Origin: Photorhabdus heterorhabditis
GTDB taxonomy: Bacteria > Pseudomonadota > Gammaproteobacteria > Enterobacterales > Enterobacteriaceae
Assembly (NCBI RefSeq): GCF_018448905.1
Contig: NZ_RCWA01000024.1
Coordinates: 1 to 64,000, forward strand
Direction of reading: 5' to 3'
DNA length: 64,000 nucleotides
Part shown: in pieces, positions 7,552 to 15,700 of the stretch
Layout: each line of letters starts with the position of its first letter
Position numbering within the stretch: the first letter of the stretch is position 1
Translations under genes and position numbers: made by a program
The notes under the pieces: generated by a model
Database searches by the model: none
Seen by the model: the letters and a program-made list of their open reading frames with translations, nothing else
Told to the model about the DNA's origin: nothing

Positions 7552-8808
7552 ATGAGTTATTCGGATCAGTTTCTTAAAGCTTTAGGAGTAGTCGATGTTT
7601 CGGCTAAGTCTTATAATGAAATTAGCAAACGTACAAAAATACCGACTGACAGACTTAAATATTATAATCAAAGAAATATTATGCCAAGCGGAAAGGATCT
7701 GAGTATTCTTTGCGAAGAATTTAGTATATCACCTGTGTATTTCCAATTGATGATGGGTCATCTGGATATGCATACATTGGAACTTATCCAAGAAAATGCT
7801 TCTATTATATATGGAAAAATACAATCACCAAATATAACCTTTACTGGTGAAAGCTCCTCTGAAAAAGATGTTGAACTGGTATTGCAAACCCAAAATGGTA
7901 AACTTTATAATGGGGATTGCTTAAATGTTTCGAAAAATATTGATGCTGATTCTGTGGACATGATTTTTGCAGATCCTCCATTTAATTTAGATAAACTTTA
8001 TCCATCAAAAATGAATGATAATTTAAAGGAAGAGGAATATATTAAGTGGACTCATGACTGGTTAAATGAATGTATCCGCATTTTAAAACCCGGTGGTTCA
8101 TTGTTCCTATGGAATCTACCTGTATGGAACAGTAAGATAGCTAATTTTTTACATGGTAGGCTTAATTTCAAACACTGGATAGCTGTCGATATGAAAAATA
8201 ATATGCCTATCCAGGGGAGGTTATATCCTTCCCATTATTCTCTCCTTTATTTTATCAAAGGAGAAAAGGCTAATGTCTTTGAACCTGACAGATTAGCTGT
8301 ACAGACTTGCCCAAAATGTTTTGGTGATCTGAAAGATTATGGTGGATACAAAAGCAAAATGAATCCCCTTGGAATTAATCTCACCGATGTCTGGTATGAC
8401 ATTCCTCCTGTAAGACATAAAAAATATAAGAAAAGGAATGGTGCTAATGAATTAAGTATAAAAGTTTTAGATAGGGTGATCGAAATGGCTACAAAAGAAG
8501 GCGACCTGATTTTTGATCCATTTGGAGGCTCTGGAACAACTTATGTTATAGCTGAGATTAAAAATCGTAGATGGATTGGCTCTGAAATTGATGACTGCGA
8601 AATAATTAAAGATAGATTTAGCAATCTTTCTGAAGATAAAGAGCATTTAGTTGATGTCCGTGGTAAACTTAATTCTCTGTTTCCTTCGACTATAAAACGA
8701 GAAAGAGAAAAACGGGGATTATGGACAGTAGAAAGTGTAAGAATGAAAGATGACGGTAAGAAACTAACTAATGAGCAGTTAGGTCTTCTTCAAAATGAAG
8801 AAAAATGA
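7552..8808 (+). CDS. DNA methyltransferase of the BamHI-like system (probably N4-cytosine)
   Basis: The 418-residue protein would protect host sites from the BamHI-like enzyme. It has the catalytic motif IV ADPPFNL (D141-F144) and a SAM-binding FDPFGGSGTT near 320-330, in the IV...I order of beta-class enzymes. DPPF is compatible with amino-methylation; M.BamHI makes N4-methylcytosine, so that is the likely product. A central Cys pair (CPKC) resembles a zinc knuckle. The first 75 residues form a helix-turn-helix-like domain (SYNEISKRTKIPTDRLKYY), which may let the enzyme repress its own promoter. Confidence 0.88.
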   Translation: MSYSDQFLKALGVVDVSAKSYNEISKRTKIPTDRLKYYNQRNIMPSGKDLSILCEEFSISPVYFQLMMGHLDMHTLELIQENASIIYGKIQSPNITFTGESSSEKDVELVLQTQNGKLYNGDCLNVSKNIDADSVDMIFADPPFNLDKLYPSKMNDNLKEEEYIKWTHDWLNECIRILKPGGSLFLWNLPVWNSKIANFLHGRLNFKHWIAVDMKNNMPIQGRLYPSHYSLLYFIKGEKANVFEPDRLAVQTCPKCFGDLKDYGGYKSKMNPLGINLTDVWYDIPPVRHKKYKKRNGANELSIKVLDRVIEMATKEGDLIFDPFGGSGTTYVIAEIKNRRWIGSEIDDCEIIKDRFSNLSEDKEHLVDVRGKLNSLFPSTIKREREKRGLWTVESVRMKDDGKKLTNEQLGLLQNEEK

Positions 8809-8824
8809 TTTTTGAATGATTTTT

Positions 8825-8862
8825 TAGTAGAGAGTTGTATACTTGCTCTCTACTAATTATTA
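8825..8862. terminator. Terminator between convergent genes
   Basis: TAGTAGAGAG (8825-8834) pairs perfectly with CTCTCTACTA (8846-8855). It lies 17 bp after the methyltransferase stop and before the convergent membrane pseudogene. The T-rich flanks are modest. Confidence 0.6.
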
Positions 8863-8872
8863 AATCTAAGGT

Positions 8873-9305
8873 CTATCTTTGCCGTAGCCTTCTTAGTTTC
8901 ATTGATTCAAGAGAAAATAACAATAAGGTTGTGCTATAAATAAATCCTGAGTTAGTTAGTAACCTGAGATTTAAGGCATCGGGTTGCTCACTTAAAAAAT
9001 GAAATGCATATACTAAATAAACGGCTAATGCTGCCGTTCCAATTGTAGGGCCTATATCGCCTTGATCATGAGGTTCCAGTGTGACATTGAACCTAAATAT
9101 AAGCCATTCAAATCCCCATGTTAAAAAGACAACCATTATCATTGCAGATAAAAGATATAATATGTTTTCTATGTTTGGATTTTTTAAAGCTGATTTGTCT
9201 TGGAAAAACTCACATGCTGATAGGCCAAAAAATATATAATAAAGTGGCCTGGAACTGAATTTTTCGAAAATCTTAAATATTGTTTCTATATTTATTTATC
9301 TCCAT
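8873..9305 (-). pseudogene. Membrane protein gene frameshifted by a 4-bp tandem duplication
   Basis: The readable frame ends at 8873 and runs back with no ATG until 9142, yet the coding pattern continues upstream: FEKFSSRPLYYIFFGLSACE, then FFQDKSALKNPNIENILYLL, then SAMIMVVFLTWGFEWLIF. An ATG after GGAG-like sequence at 9305 is in another frame. Between them AAAT is present twice in tandem (9291-9298). Removing one copy gives MEINIETIFKIFEKF and one frame of 142 residues with about four membrane segments. I recognise no family. Confidence 0.65.
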
Positions 9306-9328
9306 TATGACATAATTGGTGGGGCGAC

Positions 9329-10558
9329 TTAGGCCGCAATAGCTTTAAATCTTTGAGTTTGGATATAATCACTCCACCACTGCATGAGAATGGCTCGTTC
9401 TGCGAGATACTCAGCACGATTGTAAGCTGCAATTATTTCATCTTTCTTCGAGTGGGCAAGAGCCGCTTCTAAGACATCTGTTCTGAACTTACCAGACTCC
9501 TCTGCGGCCGTTCGCGCAATAGATCTCATTCCGTGAGCCACAAGCTCTCCCCCAAAGCCCATACGGATTATTGCTGCATTAGCTGTTTGTTCATGCATAT
9601 GGCTAAGGGGAGCCTTTATGCTTGGAAATACCCATTCACGATGTCCACTTATGGCTTTCATTGAATCCAGGACTCGCAAAGCTTCTTTGCTTAGTGGAAC
9701 TTTATGGGGTTTCTTCATTTTCATAAATTCAGCAGGAATGTTCCACATGCAGGTTTCCATATCAATATCTGACCATCTCGCACGAACAGCTTCCCCTGGA
9801 CGAACCCAGGTTAGCAATTGCCATTCAATCAGCAATCTTGTCTCCAAACGGATGGAGGCAGTGTTTAACACCATTAGGAAGCGGGGTAACTCGGAGGGGG
9901 GTAATGCTGGCATATTCTGTTTTTTAGGCTTACTGAACCGTTGCCCAAGGTTGTCAGCCGGATTGAACTCGATAAGTTCCTCAGTTGCTGCATAACGGAA
10001 AATTTCATTTAATCGGGAAATGATTCGCCGTAAGGTTTCTAGGACTCCTCGTTGCTCAATAGGGTCAAGATGTTGCTTTAAGAGTTTGGGTCGGATCTCA
10101 TTGATAGGAACATTACCCAAGCCAGGAAAGACATTTCTCTCTAAGCTGCGCCAGATGTCTGCTGCATGGTCTTGTGAGATACCTGAGTTCTTTACCTTCT
10201 CATCTAACCATTTCCGCGCTACGGCTTGGAGGGTGTGCTCAGTAGCACTCTTTAATGCCTTCGCCTTATCGTTGTTATGGACTTGGGGATCAACACCATT
10301 TGCCAGAAAGGAAAGATATTCATCACGTAAGGCTCTGGCTCTTGCAAGGGTAAGGTGAGGATATGTCCCAAGGCTCATTTTGGTTCTTTTCTTGCTCACT
10401 GGTACTGCATACCTGAAATACCAATTTTTCTTGCCTCCCTTCGACAAGGGAGCGATCCGCAGTATCAAACCATCTCCGTCAAACAGGTTGATTTCTTTGT
10501 CGGCAGGCTTGGTGCTTTTGATTTCAGTGTCAGTAAGCTTCTTAGCGATTTTTGCCAT
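9329..10558 (-). CDS. P4-type tyrosine integrase of the island
   Basis: This is a site-specific recombinase that likely uses the ssrA 3' end as its target. I chose ATG 10558 (MAKIAKKLTDTE, 409 residues) over 10702 because it has GAGGG upstream and starts like P4-type integrases. The N-terminal DNA-binding region (KSTKPADKEINLFDGDGLILRI, then KMSLGTYPHLTLARARALRDE) is typical. Catalytic residues are visible: Arg in TWVRPGEAVRARWSD, His and Arg in VAHGMRSIART, Tyr in IAAYNRAEY. It lies 170 bp from the att repeat at 10725. Confidence 0.93.
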   Translation of the reverse strand: MAKIAKKLTDTEIKSTKPADKEINLFDGDGLILRIAPLSKGGKKNWYFRYAVPVSKKRTKMSLGTYPHLTLARARALRDEYLSFLANGVDPQVHNNDKAKALKSATEHTLQAVARKWLDEKVKNSGISQDHAADIWRSLERNVFPGLGNVPINEIRPKLLKQHLDPIEQRGVLETLRRIISRLNEIFRYAATEELIEFNPADNLGQRFSKPKKQNMPALPPSELPRFLMVLNTASIRLETRLLIEWQLLTWVRPGEAVRARWSDIDMETCMWNIPAEFMKMKKPHKVPLSKEALRVLDSMKAISGHREWVFPSIKAPLSHMHEQTANAAIIRMGFGGELVAHGMRSIARTAAEESGKFRTDVLEAALAHSKKDEIIAAYNRAEYLAERAILMQWWSDYIQTQRFKAIAA

Positions 10559-10654
10559 TTTTGGGACCCTCGGTTTTTGGACCCTTCTTAGTGGGTCCCA
10601 TTCAGGGTGCCATAACTCGTAGTTCTCAGCAATTCTCACTGGACGACAATAGAC

Positions 10655-10691
10655 GTAAAAAAGCCCGCAGAGCTTGTGCTGTGCGGGCTTA
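10655..10691 (-). terminator. Strong terminator reading leftward (former ssrA terminator)
   Basis: On the minus strand AAGCCCGCA pairs with TGCGGGCTT and is followed by a run of six T's. It starts 34 bp beyond the ssrA 3'-end copy at 10725, the place expected for the tmRNA terminator. It may have served ssrA before the prophage inserted between them. Confidence 0.8.
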
Positions 10692-10724
10692 GTAGACTTC
10701 ATTGAACTTCAAACAACTAAAAAG

Positions 10725-10754
10725 TGGTGGAGCTGGCGGGAGTTGAACCCGCGT
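10725..10754. repeat. Prophage attachment site, island side (30-bp copy of ssrA 3' end)
   Basis: This is identical over 30 bp to 53569-53598, the 3' end of the tmRNA gene, including the encoded CCA end and T-arm. It diverges right after GCGT. It separates the island integrase from the prophage integrase. The direct repeat marks the crossover segment left by integration. Confidence 0.93.
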
Positions 10755-10829
10755 TAATTGTTTTGCATCTTATTGTTATAAATAATATTTTTATGAAATA
10801 TCTTCGCTGCGTATCCTTTGCAGCTCCTT

Positions 10830-12014
10830 TCATGTCCCACCACTGACCTGTTTGGGTTTGTATGTGCTGCCGTCATAGTCTTTCAGATATGATCCATAAT
10901 GTCTGAAAAGCATCTCTGGGCCTTTATGTCCCATTTGAGCGGCAAGCCAGAAAAGATTAACTCCCTGGCTAATGTGTTTTGTTGCAAATGTGTGCCTTGT
11001 CTGATATGGGTTGCGATACCGAATTCCAGCCTTTCTCAGTGTAGGCACCCAGGCTTTTTTACGAATTGCATCTGCACCTGCCCAAGCCTCGCCTGTTTTA
11101 GGATCTTCAAATATCACGTTGCCTTTCATGAAAGTGAATGCCTTCTGATTTAATAGGGCCGACATAGCGTCAGTGTTCAGTTCGACTTTTCTGGTACCGG
11201 CTTTTGTCTTCGTTCCTTTTATTATTCCCACAACTTTTGCCGACTGGACATGTGCGGTTTTGCCAATAAAGTCGATATCTTGCCACCGAAGCGCACATAA
11301 CTCGGAGCTTCTAAGTCCTGTATGTATCGCAAAAAGGAATAAATTTTCCCATTGCTTTTGTTTATTGCCTGCTGCTGACAGTAATGCAGTAACCTCGTTA
11401 GGAGATAGGGGGTCAACAATATATTCGCTATCATTTTCTATTCGTTCAGTTTGATACCGTGATGCTGTGACTAAATTCACAGGATTCATACTAATCAGGC
11501 AATCAGTAACTGCTTCATCTATGGCGCTTCGTAAAAATGACAGATTGTTCCTGATTGTTTTCAGAGCAGTTGATCGTTTTTGAATCCAAGTTTTTAATAT
11601 TGCTGGTGTTAACTCTATAACGGGAATTTTATGTAATTCAGATAGAGCAGTTTTACATTTTTTATATCCATTAATTGTGGATGGTGATAAATTTCGGGTT
11701 TCACAGATTTTTAAATACTCATCTAAATAATCTTTTATTGTTCTACCTTTATTGACATTTCCGAATATTTTTAGACGTGATGAATTAGGGAAAAATTCAG
11801 CATAAATAAAAATATCCCGTTCAATTTTATTGTATATTTCGCCGAGTTTACGCTCGGCATATTTAATATTTTTGGGCGTCACTTCCAGATTTGAGAGGGG
11901 TTCTCGGCATTTAACCCCCTTATATGTAAAAGAGATATTTATAGTTTCACCAGAACGATGTTTCCTTACTGTAATGCCTCTGGGCAATTTGCTATACTGT
12001 TTTTCCTGGCCCAC
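10830..12014 (-). CDS. int: Prophage tyrosine integrase
   Basis: The 394-residue recombinase lies 75 bp inside the left att copy. An N-terminal arm-binding region (PRGITVRKHRSGETINISFTYKG) precedes a core-binding SAM-like domain (about 90-185) and the catalytic domain. Catalytic residues: Arg in HTGLRSSELCALRW, His-x-x-Arg region in YQTRHTFATKH, His in QMGHKGPEM and Tyr in FRHYGSYL. It is unrelated in detail to the island integrase at 9329, although both probably act at ssrA. It overlaps the end of the excisionase-like gene by 49 bp. Confidence 0.95.
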   Translation of the reverse strand: MGQEKQYSKLPRGITVRKHRSGETINISFTYKGVKCREPLSNLEVTPKNIKYAERKLGEIYNKIERDIFIYAEFFPNSSRLKIFGNVNKGRTIKDYLDEYLKICETRNLSPSTINGYKKCKTALSELHKIPVIELTPAILKTWIQKRSTALKTIRNNLSFLRSAIDEAVTDCLISMNPVNLVTASRYQTERIENDSEYIVDPLSPNEVTALLSAAGNKQKQWENLFLFAIHTGLRSSELCALRWQDIDFIGKTAHVQSAKVVGIIKGTKTKAGTRKVELNTDAMSALLNQKAFTFMKGNVIFEDPKTGEAWAGADAIRKKAWVPTLRKAGIRYRNPYQTRHTFATKHISQGVNLFWLAAQMGHKGPEMLFRHYGSYLKDYDGSTYKPKQVSGGT

Positions 12015-12181
12015 TTAGCTACCTCATTTAAATCAATCCAGCGTTCCTTAACACCTTCAACTTTCAGTACATGTACGCCATCAAGCCAAACACCGCGCTG
12101 AATGCGTTTATTAATTGCATCAACTGTTTCCCCTGTTGCATAGCAATAAGTGGATATGGGAACACATTCAATATTTACCAT
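11966..12181 (-). CDS. xis: Excisionase-like protein
   Basis: The 71-residue protein (VPISTYCYATGETVDAINKRIQRGVWLDGVHVLKVEGVKERWIDLNEVAKWARK) has the winged-helix pattern of small phage excisionases, with a basic helix and the W-x-D-L-x-E-V ending. It lies directly upstream of and overlapping the integrase gene, as xis usually does. GTGAGG precedes ATG 12181 and overlaps the end of the preceding small gene, so the pair is translated in series. Confidence 0.8.
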   Translation of the reverse strand: MVNIECVPISTYCYATGETVDAINKRIQRGVWLDGVHVLKVEGVKERWIDLNEVAKWARKNSIANCPEALQ

Positions 12182-12185
12182 TTAT

Positions 12186-12356
12186 TTACCTCACATGGTT
12201 TTGCCTCATCATTGATATAATGATCAGATCAACGGCAGCACAAACACGGGTAATATCACCTTGATTGCAAGATGTATTTTTGACACTGGCTGCTAATCTT
12301 CCCAATTTGATATCGAAGTTGGTTAATAACTGTTGTCCTGGTTGCCAGGGTTGCAT
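12186..12356 (-). CDS. Small phage protein (56 aa), unknown
   Basis: ATG 12356 has a strong GGAGAACCATC ribosome site. The product (MQPWQPGQQLLTNFDIKLGR, ending MRQNHVR) contains two Cys and no clear domain. Its stop is 4 bp from the xis start and its last codons contain the xis ribosome site, so it belongs to the leftward int operon. I recognise no family. Confidence 0.6.
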   Translation of the reverse strand: MQPWQPGQQLLTNFDIKLGRLAASVKNTSCNQGDITRVCAAVDLIIISMMRQNHVR

Positions 12357-12426
12357 GATGGTTCTCCGGTCAATGGATTTACCATCATGCTATTCATTGT
12401 GTTACCTGATTTCTGATTAAGCTTAA

Positions 12427-12594
12427 TCAGTTTTGAGTGTGAATTATGGCCTCAATGGGTAAACACTCAAAAATTCCAGGGCCTTGCATCCCCATATCTG
12501 CTATGCAATTTTTTTCATCCTGGTAAATATGGCCGTAAGGAATGTACTGGCAGTTTATCGAAGAACATACAAGTAGAAACAGACCGTATATCAT
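12427..12594 (-). CDS. Small phage protein (55 aa) with hydrophobic start
   Basis: ATG 12594 follows GAGGGACCGAAA and overlaps the stop of the upstream small gene as ATGA. The product begins MIYGLFLLVCSSINC, which may be a short signal or lipoprotein-like start, and continues with a Cys-containing polar part (NCIADMGMQGPGIFECLP). No family is recognised. Confidence 0.6.
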   Translation of the reverse strand: MIYGLFLLVCSSINCQYIPYGHIYQDEKNCIADMGMQGPGIFECLPIEAIIHTQN

Positions 12595-12767
12595 TTTCGG
12601 TCCCTCATTTTCTCGATAGCTTGAGAATTGGATACTGGAACTATTTTAACGTCAAATGGGAAATCATAGAGTACATTACAACTCCTATCGATAATGATGA
12701 TCCCATTGCGACCATCAGGTAGCGTTAATTTAACAATTTCATTTTTGCTGTGTGAATGTCTTAACAT
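12591..12767 (-). CDS. Small phage protein (58 aa), unknown
   Basis: ATG 12767 follows AAAAGAGACAG. The product (MLRHSHSKNEIVKLTLPDGR, then NGIIIIDRSCNVLYDFPFDV) looks like a small beta-rich protein. It is linked by ATGA overlap to the next gene and by a 7-bp overlap to the previous one, a tight run of accessory genes typical of phage early regions. Confidence 0.6.
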   Translation of the reverse strand: MLRHSHSKNEIVKLTLPDGRNGIIIIDRSCNVLYDFPFDVKIVPVSNSQAIEKMRDRK

Positions 12768-12889
12768 TGGTCTGTCTCTTTTAATTTACCTTCAATTTCG
12801 CATTCTGCTGCATGTTTTTTATCTAATAGACACATGACGAGAAATACAAACGTAAATTCTACATGCTTGTCGGATTTATTTTTTGACAT
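12761..12889 (-). CDS. Small phage protein (42 aa), unknown
   Basis: ATG 12889 is preceded by GTGGG. The product MSKNKSDKHVEFTFVFLVMC plus LLDKKHAAECEIEGKLKETD has a short hydrophobic stretch. The overlap with the next start (CAATGTTAA) supports it as a translated gene of the leftward operon. No family is recognised. Confidence 0.5.
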   Translation of the reverse strand: MSKNKSDKHVEFTFVFLVMCLLDKKHAAECEIEGKLKETDQC

Positions 12890-12925
12890 TACCCACTTGT
12901 GTTAATTTAAGGTAATGCTAAATAT

Positions 12926-13114
12926 CTAATGGAGGTAATATTGGTTATTTCCAGTTAATTCATTTTCCATTGAGGCCAGTAATTTATTTTTTAATTGAGC
13001 AATGATTTTCTTTTCTTCATCTGTAATATCTTGACTTTCTCCTGTTATCCATTCTACTTGGTATTTATTTAGGTTTTCATCAAATGAGATAATGATTTCT
13101 AATCGTGCAGCCAT
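12926..13114 (-). CDS. Small phage protein (62 aa), unknown
   Basis: ATG 13114 has GGAG six bases upstream. The product (MAARLEIIISFDENLNKYQV, then EWITGESQDITDEEKKIIAQ) is acidic and helical toward its C-terminus. It sits between the Gp157-like gene and the run of tiny genes leading to xis. No family is recognised. Confidence 0.6.
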   Translation of the reverse strand: MAARLEIIISFDENLNKYQVEWITGESQDITDEEKKIIAQLKNKLLASMENELTGNNQYYLH

Positions 13115-13165
13115 AAATCACTCCATATTATTTATTGCCCCAGTATTTGTGGGATGTAATGAATA

Positions 13166-13663
13166 TTAACGTACTTGCAGGCTTCTCTGGCCGATTTCAA
13201 TATGAGCTCCCGGTATATTGATACCGTTTTCAATAGCTTCTTTGATGGCTTTTTTGTCCGGGGCGGTAATTGTCTGCACATCAACTAACTCATCAGGTAA
13301 TTTTGACTCATCATCAATGATGACATTCATAATACCTTTTCTGGCTGTGAACGTGTTTCTGGTAGTTCGTAGTGAATCCATGCCGGCTTTCAGTAAACAG
13401 TCCAGCGCATACTTTTTTAGGTTTTTTACTTGCCTTTCGAATGATTTTTTACGGTCAGTGAGTCGCTTAGACTCATCCGCAAGAATCTTGGCTTGGCCTT
13501 CTATATTGCGAACATGGATCATGATAGCGTCAAGTTTATCACCGATAGTACATTCGATACTTTCAAGTGTATCGGCGATATCTTCTGGCGAGAACTCGCC
13601 GGTTTCTACCAACTGTTGTAATTTTTCATAATCTGCTGCTAATGCAATTGCGGTTGTGGTCAT
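13166..13663 (-). CDS. Siphovirus Gp157-like protein
   Basis: I chose ATG 13663 because it is preceded by AAAGAGGCAAACCA, the leader motif used by several genes of this phage; the longer frame starts inside the upstream gene. The 165-residue product is coiled-coil rich (about 30-100, DKLDAIMIHVRNIEGQAKIL, ERQVKNLKKYALDCLLKAG) and ends with a small beta domain (ARKGIMNVIIDDESKLPDEL). This is the layout of the Gp157 family, found beside phage recombination genes. Confidence 0.8.
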   Translation of the reverse strand: MTTTAIALAADYEKLQQLVETGEFSPEDIADTLESIECTIGDKLDAIMIHVRNIEGQAKILADESKRLTDRKKSFERQVKNLKKYALDCLLKAGMDSLRTTRNTFTARKGIMNVIIDDESKLPDELVDVQTITAPDKKAIKEAIENGINIPGAHIEIGQRSLQVR

Positions 13664-15420
13664 TGGTTTGCCTCTTTTAATTGAGTTAAACATTCTTTCT
13701 CTATTTCATTCAAGCGACGCAGACGACCGGATAAGTACTTTTCATAATCCTTGTCTCCTTTGGCCTTGGAATTGCCTAAATGAATGCTTAATTCACGGAT
13801 AAGGGTAGATGCTATACCGCGAATTTCATTTTTGCTGACAGCGGTGCGCATAGTTTCTGTATTACGGGTGAACTTATCGTCTAGTTCCTTGCGTAATCTG
13901 ACTAGATCCTCGGCCTTATCACTGGCGGCCTTGATTTCAAATTCAATATTATTGTCAGCCAGATATTCAGGGTTGTCATGCATACCCATAAATACATCAG
14001 CAGAAAATCCAAGCATCGATAACGCTTTCTTTATAGCATCGGTGAGTGATTTCTTGATGGCCTCTCCATCTGTTTTAATTCCATATTTGGTTCTGTACAT
14101 GTATGGTGTCGCACCATAACTTTCAATTTCAGCACAAATGTCACATTCAACCAGATACCAAAAGAGAATTTTGATAGAGTGATTTTGTTCACATATTAAT
14201 GTGCCGTCAGAATCACGTAAGAATCGGCTCCCAATTTGTTTATTTTTGTCGTCATAGATAGGTTCTGACATGGGTGCACCATTGATCAGTTTTTCTTCTG
14301 TGACATTACAGCCCCATCCATAACCGAATGGTCCGAATAGTTCTGTTGCCCGCATAAACATATAGTTACTGTTTATGCTTGTACCATTGAACCCCATTCC
14401 CTCCAATGGTTTTGTAAAGTGGGGATCGGTACGTTGGACAGCCTTCCAGATACGGAGATTAGTTTGCTGTTCATTGCCTTGTGCCTTGATAGTTTCTTCC
14501 AGCAAATTGGCCCGATGTTGGAAGTTATCATCATTGGTGCTCAGGGTGGCGACAGGAGGCAATGAGGTGACTTCATCATCCGCCGTAGTGTTGTCTTGTG
14601 CAGTCTCTTCTACTGCTTTGTCCTCTTTGGTTTGCTTGGTTTTTCTGGTCTTGAGAGACTTGGCTTCGCTTTTTTTCTCCTTAACCTGTAGCGCTGCCTG
14701 TTGGGTTTCAACTTCATCTGGAGTGACATCTGTTATTGACGCTTCTGATGTTGACACCGAATAATTGGAAACCTTGGGTTTCTCTTCTGGTAATTCAACG
14801 GGTATGTCGGTATCACTTAAAGTACAGTTTAAGAATTCCTTAATAGCGACGGCATCGGTCAGAAATTCAGGGTGGTGTTTACCTTCACGTACGACTCTGA
14901 AAAGCGTTTCCCGTGGAATGGACAGAGCGTCGGTTCTGATACGAAATGCGGTAGACCACTGCCGCCATGCTTCATTGTTATTTGTTATCAGTTGCTTAGC
15001 TTCTTTCATACTGTGTGACATAATCGCCCAGCAATGAAAGTCACCGTCTAGTAATGCCAGTGCAATTTCCAGATCTAACGTGGCGTAAGTGTGATTAAAA
15101 TCACGTGTAGTAATAGATGGGTTTTTCTTTGGTTCGAGCGTTCTAGCCTGCCATGTGGTGCCGTTGAACTCGTATTCAGTAGCAAATTTTTCATCAAATT
15201 TACCAATTGGTGGGCGAGGGAAGCCTTGTATATCTTTACAAATAATCGGTTTTGATGTGTTGAAGTTGCTCATATCGTCCGCGTACTCTTCCCCAAGGTA
15301 AACAATGGCCATAGCTTTAGCCATTTTTTCGGAATTGGCTTCGAGTGCAATTGCAAGTGGTACGGCTCCATTTTTTTGAGCTTTTTTTGTCGGCTCAAAG
15401 ACACAGATATATGTGAACAT
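13660..15420 (-). CDS. Rad52/Erf-like ssDNA-annealing protein with long N-terminal extension
   Basis: The 586-residue protein has two parts joined by a charged linker (about 230-300: KEKKSEAKSLKTRKTKQTKE and following). The C-terminal part (about 310-500) contains FGPFGYGWGCNVTEEKL, IKILFWYLVECDICAEIES and KKSLTDAIKKALSMLGFSADV, which look like a Rad52-type single-strand annealing fold as used in phage recombination. The N-terminal part (1-220) is not familiar; its ETLFRVVREGKHHPEF block recalls RecE-type N-terminal regions, but I see no nuclease motif. It overlaps the Gp157-like gene by 4 bp. ATG 15420 is preceded by GAGGCAAGACCA. Confidence 0.65.
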   Translation of the reverse strand: MFTYICVFEPTKKAQKNGAVPLAIALEANSEKMAKAMAIVYLGEEYADDMSNFNTSKPIICKDIQGFPRPPIGKFDEKFATEYEFNGTTWQARTLEPKKNPSITTRDFNHTYATLDLEIALALLDGDFHCWAIMSHSMKEAKQLITNNNEAWRQWSTAFRIRTDALSIPRETLFRVVREGKHHPEFLTDAVAIKEFLNCTLSDTDIPVELPEEKPKVSNYSVSTSEASITDVTPDEVETQQAALQVKEKKSEAKSLKTRKTKQTKEDKAVEETAQDNTTADDEVTSLPPVATLSTNDDNFQHRANLLEETIKAQGNEQQTNLRIWKAVQRTDPHFTKPLEGMGFNGTSINSNYMFMRATELFGPFGYGWGCNVTEEKLINGAPMSEPIYDDKNKQIGSRFLRDSDGTLICEQNHSIKILFWYLVECDICAEIESYGATPYMYRTKYGIKTDGEAIKKSLTDAIKKALSMLGFSADVFMGMHDNPEYLADNNIEFEIKAASDKAEDLVRLRKELDDKFTRNTETMRTAVSKNEIRGIASTLIRELSIHLGNSKAKGDKDYEKYLSGRLRRLNEIEKECLTQLKEANQ

Positions 15421-15433
15421 TGGTCTTGCCTCT

Positions 15434-15685
15434 TTAATAAATTGCTTTTTTTGCCAATCTTATTGCTGCCTTAATCCCGGCTTTTGGCATTTTGACTTTT
15501 GGATATAATCCCTTGACAGCATTTGAATAAACCATTCCTGTCGTTGGGTAATATTCAACTCGCCTTTTGCCACCGATAATAGATATATGCATAGTTGCGT
15601 TTGTTGTATCGCTATTATTTTCATGCTCAATAGCAATTAAACCATTATCTAGGATTAAATTAATTACATCATTTATGTTTTTCAT
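15434..15685 (-). CDS. Small phage protein (83 aa), unknown
   Basis: The product (MKNINDVINLILDNGLIAIE; ending GIKAAIRLAKKAIY) has a beta-rich middle (NATMHISIIGGKRRVEYYPT) and a basic C-terminus. It lies in the leftward operon between the annealing protein and the next gene. No family is recognised. Confidence 0.6.
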   Translation of the reverse strand: MKNINDVINLILDNGLIAIEHENNSDTTNATMHISIIGGKRRVEYYPTTGMVYSNAVKGLYPKVKMPKAGIKAAIRLAKKAIY

Positions 15686-15700
15686 AAATACACCTGAGCC

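Larger units (their letters stand above)
1..10724. mobile_element. Genomic island at ssrA, right-hand part (left end outside window)
   Basis: This stretch holds IS elements, a tail-fibre gene scrap, mobilisation genes, a restriction-modification system and a P4-type integrase that lies next to an ssrA 3'-end duplicate at 10725. Islands with this integrase type normally keep the integrase beside the occupied RNA gene, so the island probably runs from 10724 leftwards, past the window edge. The left boundary is not seen. The IS30/tail-fibre scrap at 3-336 could already belong to another element. Confidence 0.7.

Noticed and set aside
10735-10850. A second tmRNA or tRNA gene at the left att copy
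   Set aside because: Only the 30-bp 3' end is present; the sequence after GCGT is phage DNA, with no 5' half or tag frame.
12427-12889. Tiny overlapping frames near xis as random open frames
   Set aside because: I kept them as genes because three in a row have good ribosome sites and ATGA-type overlaps, which is unlikely by chance.
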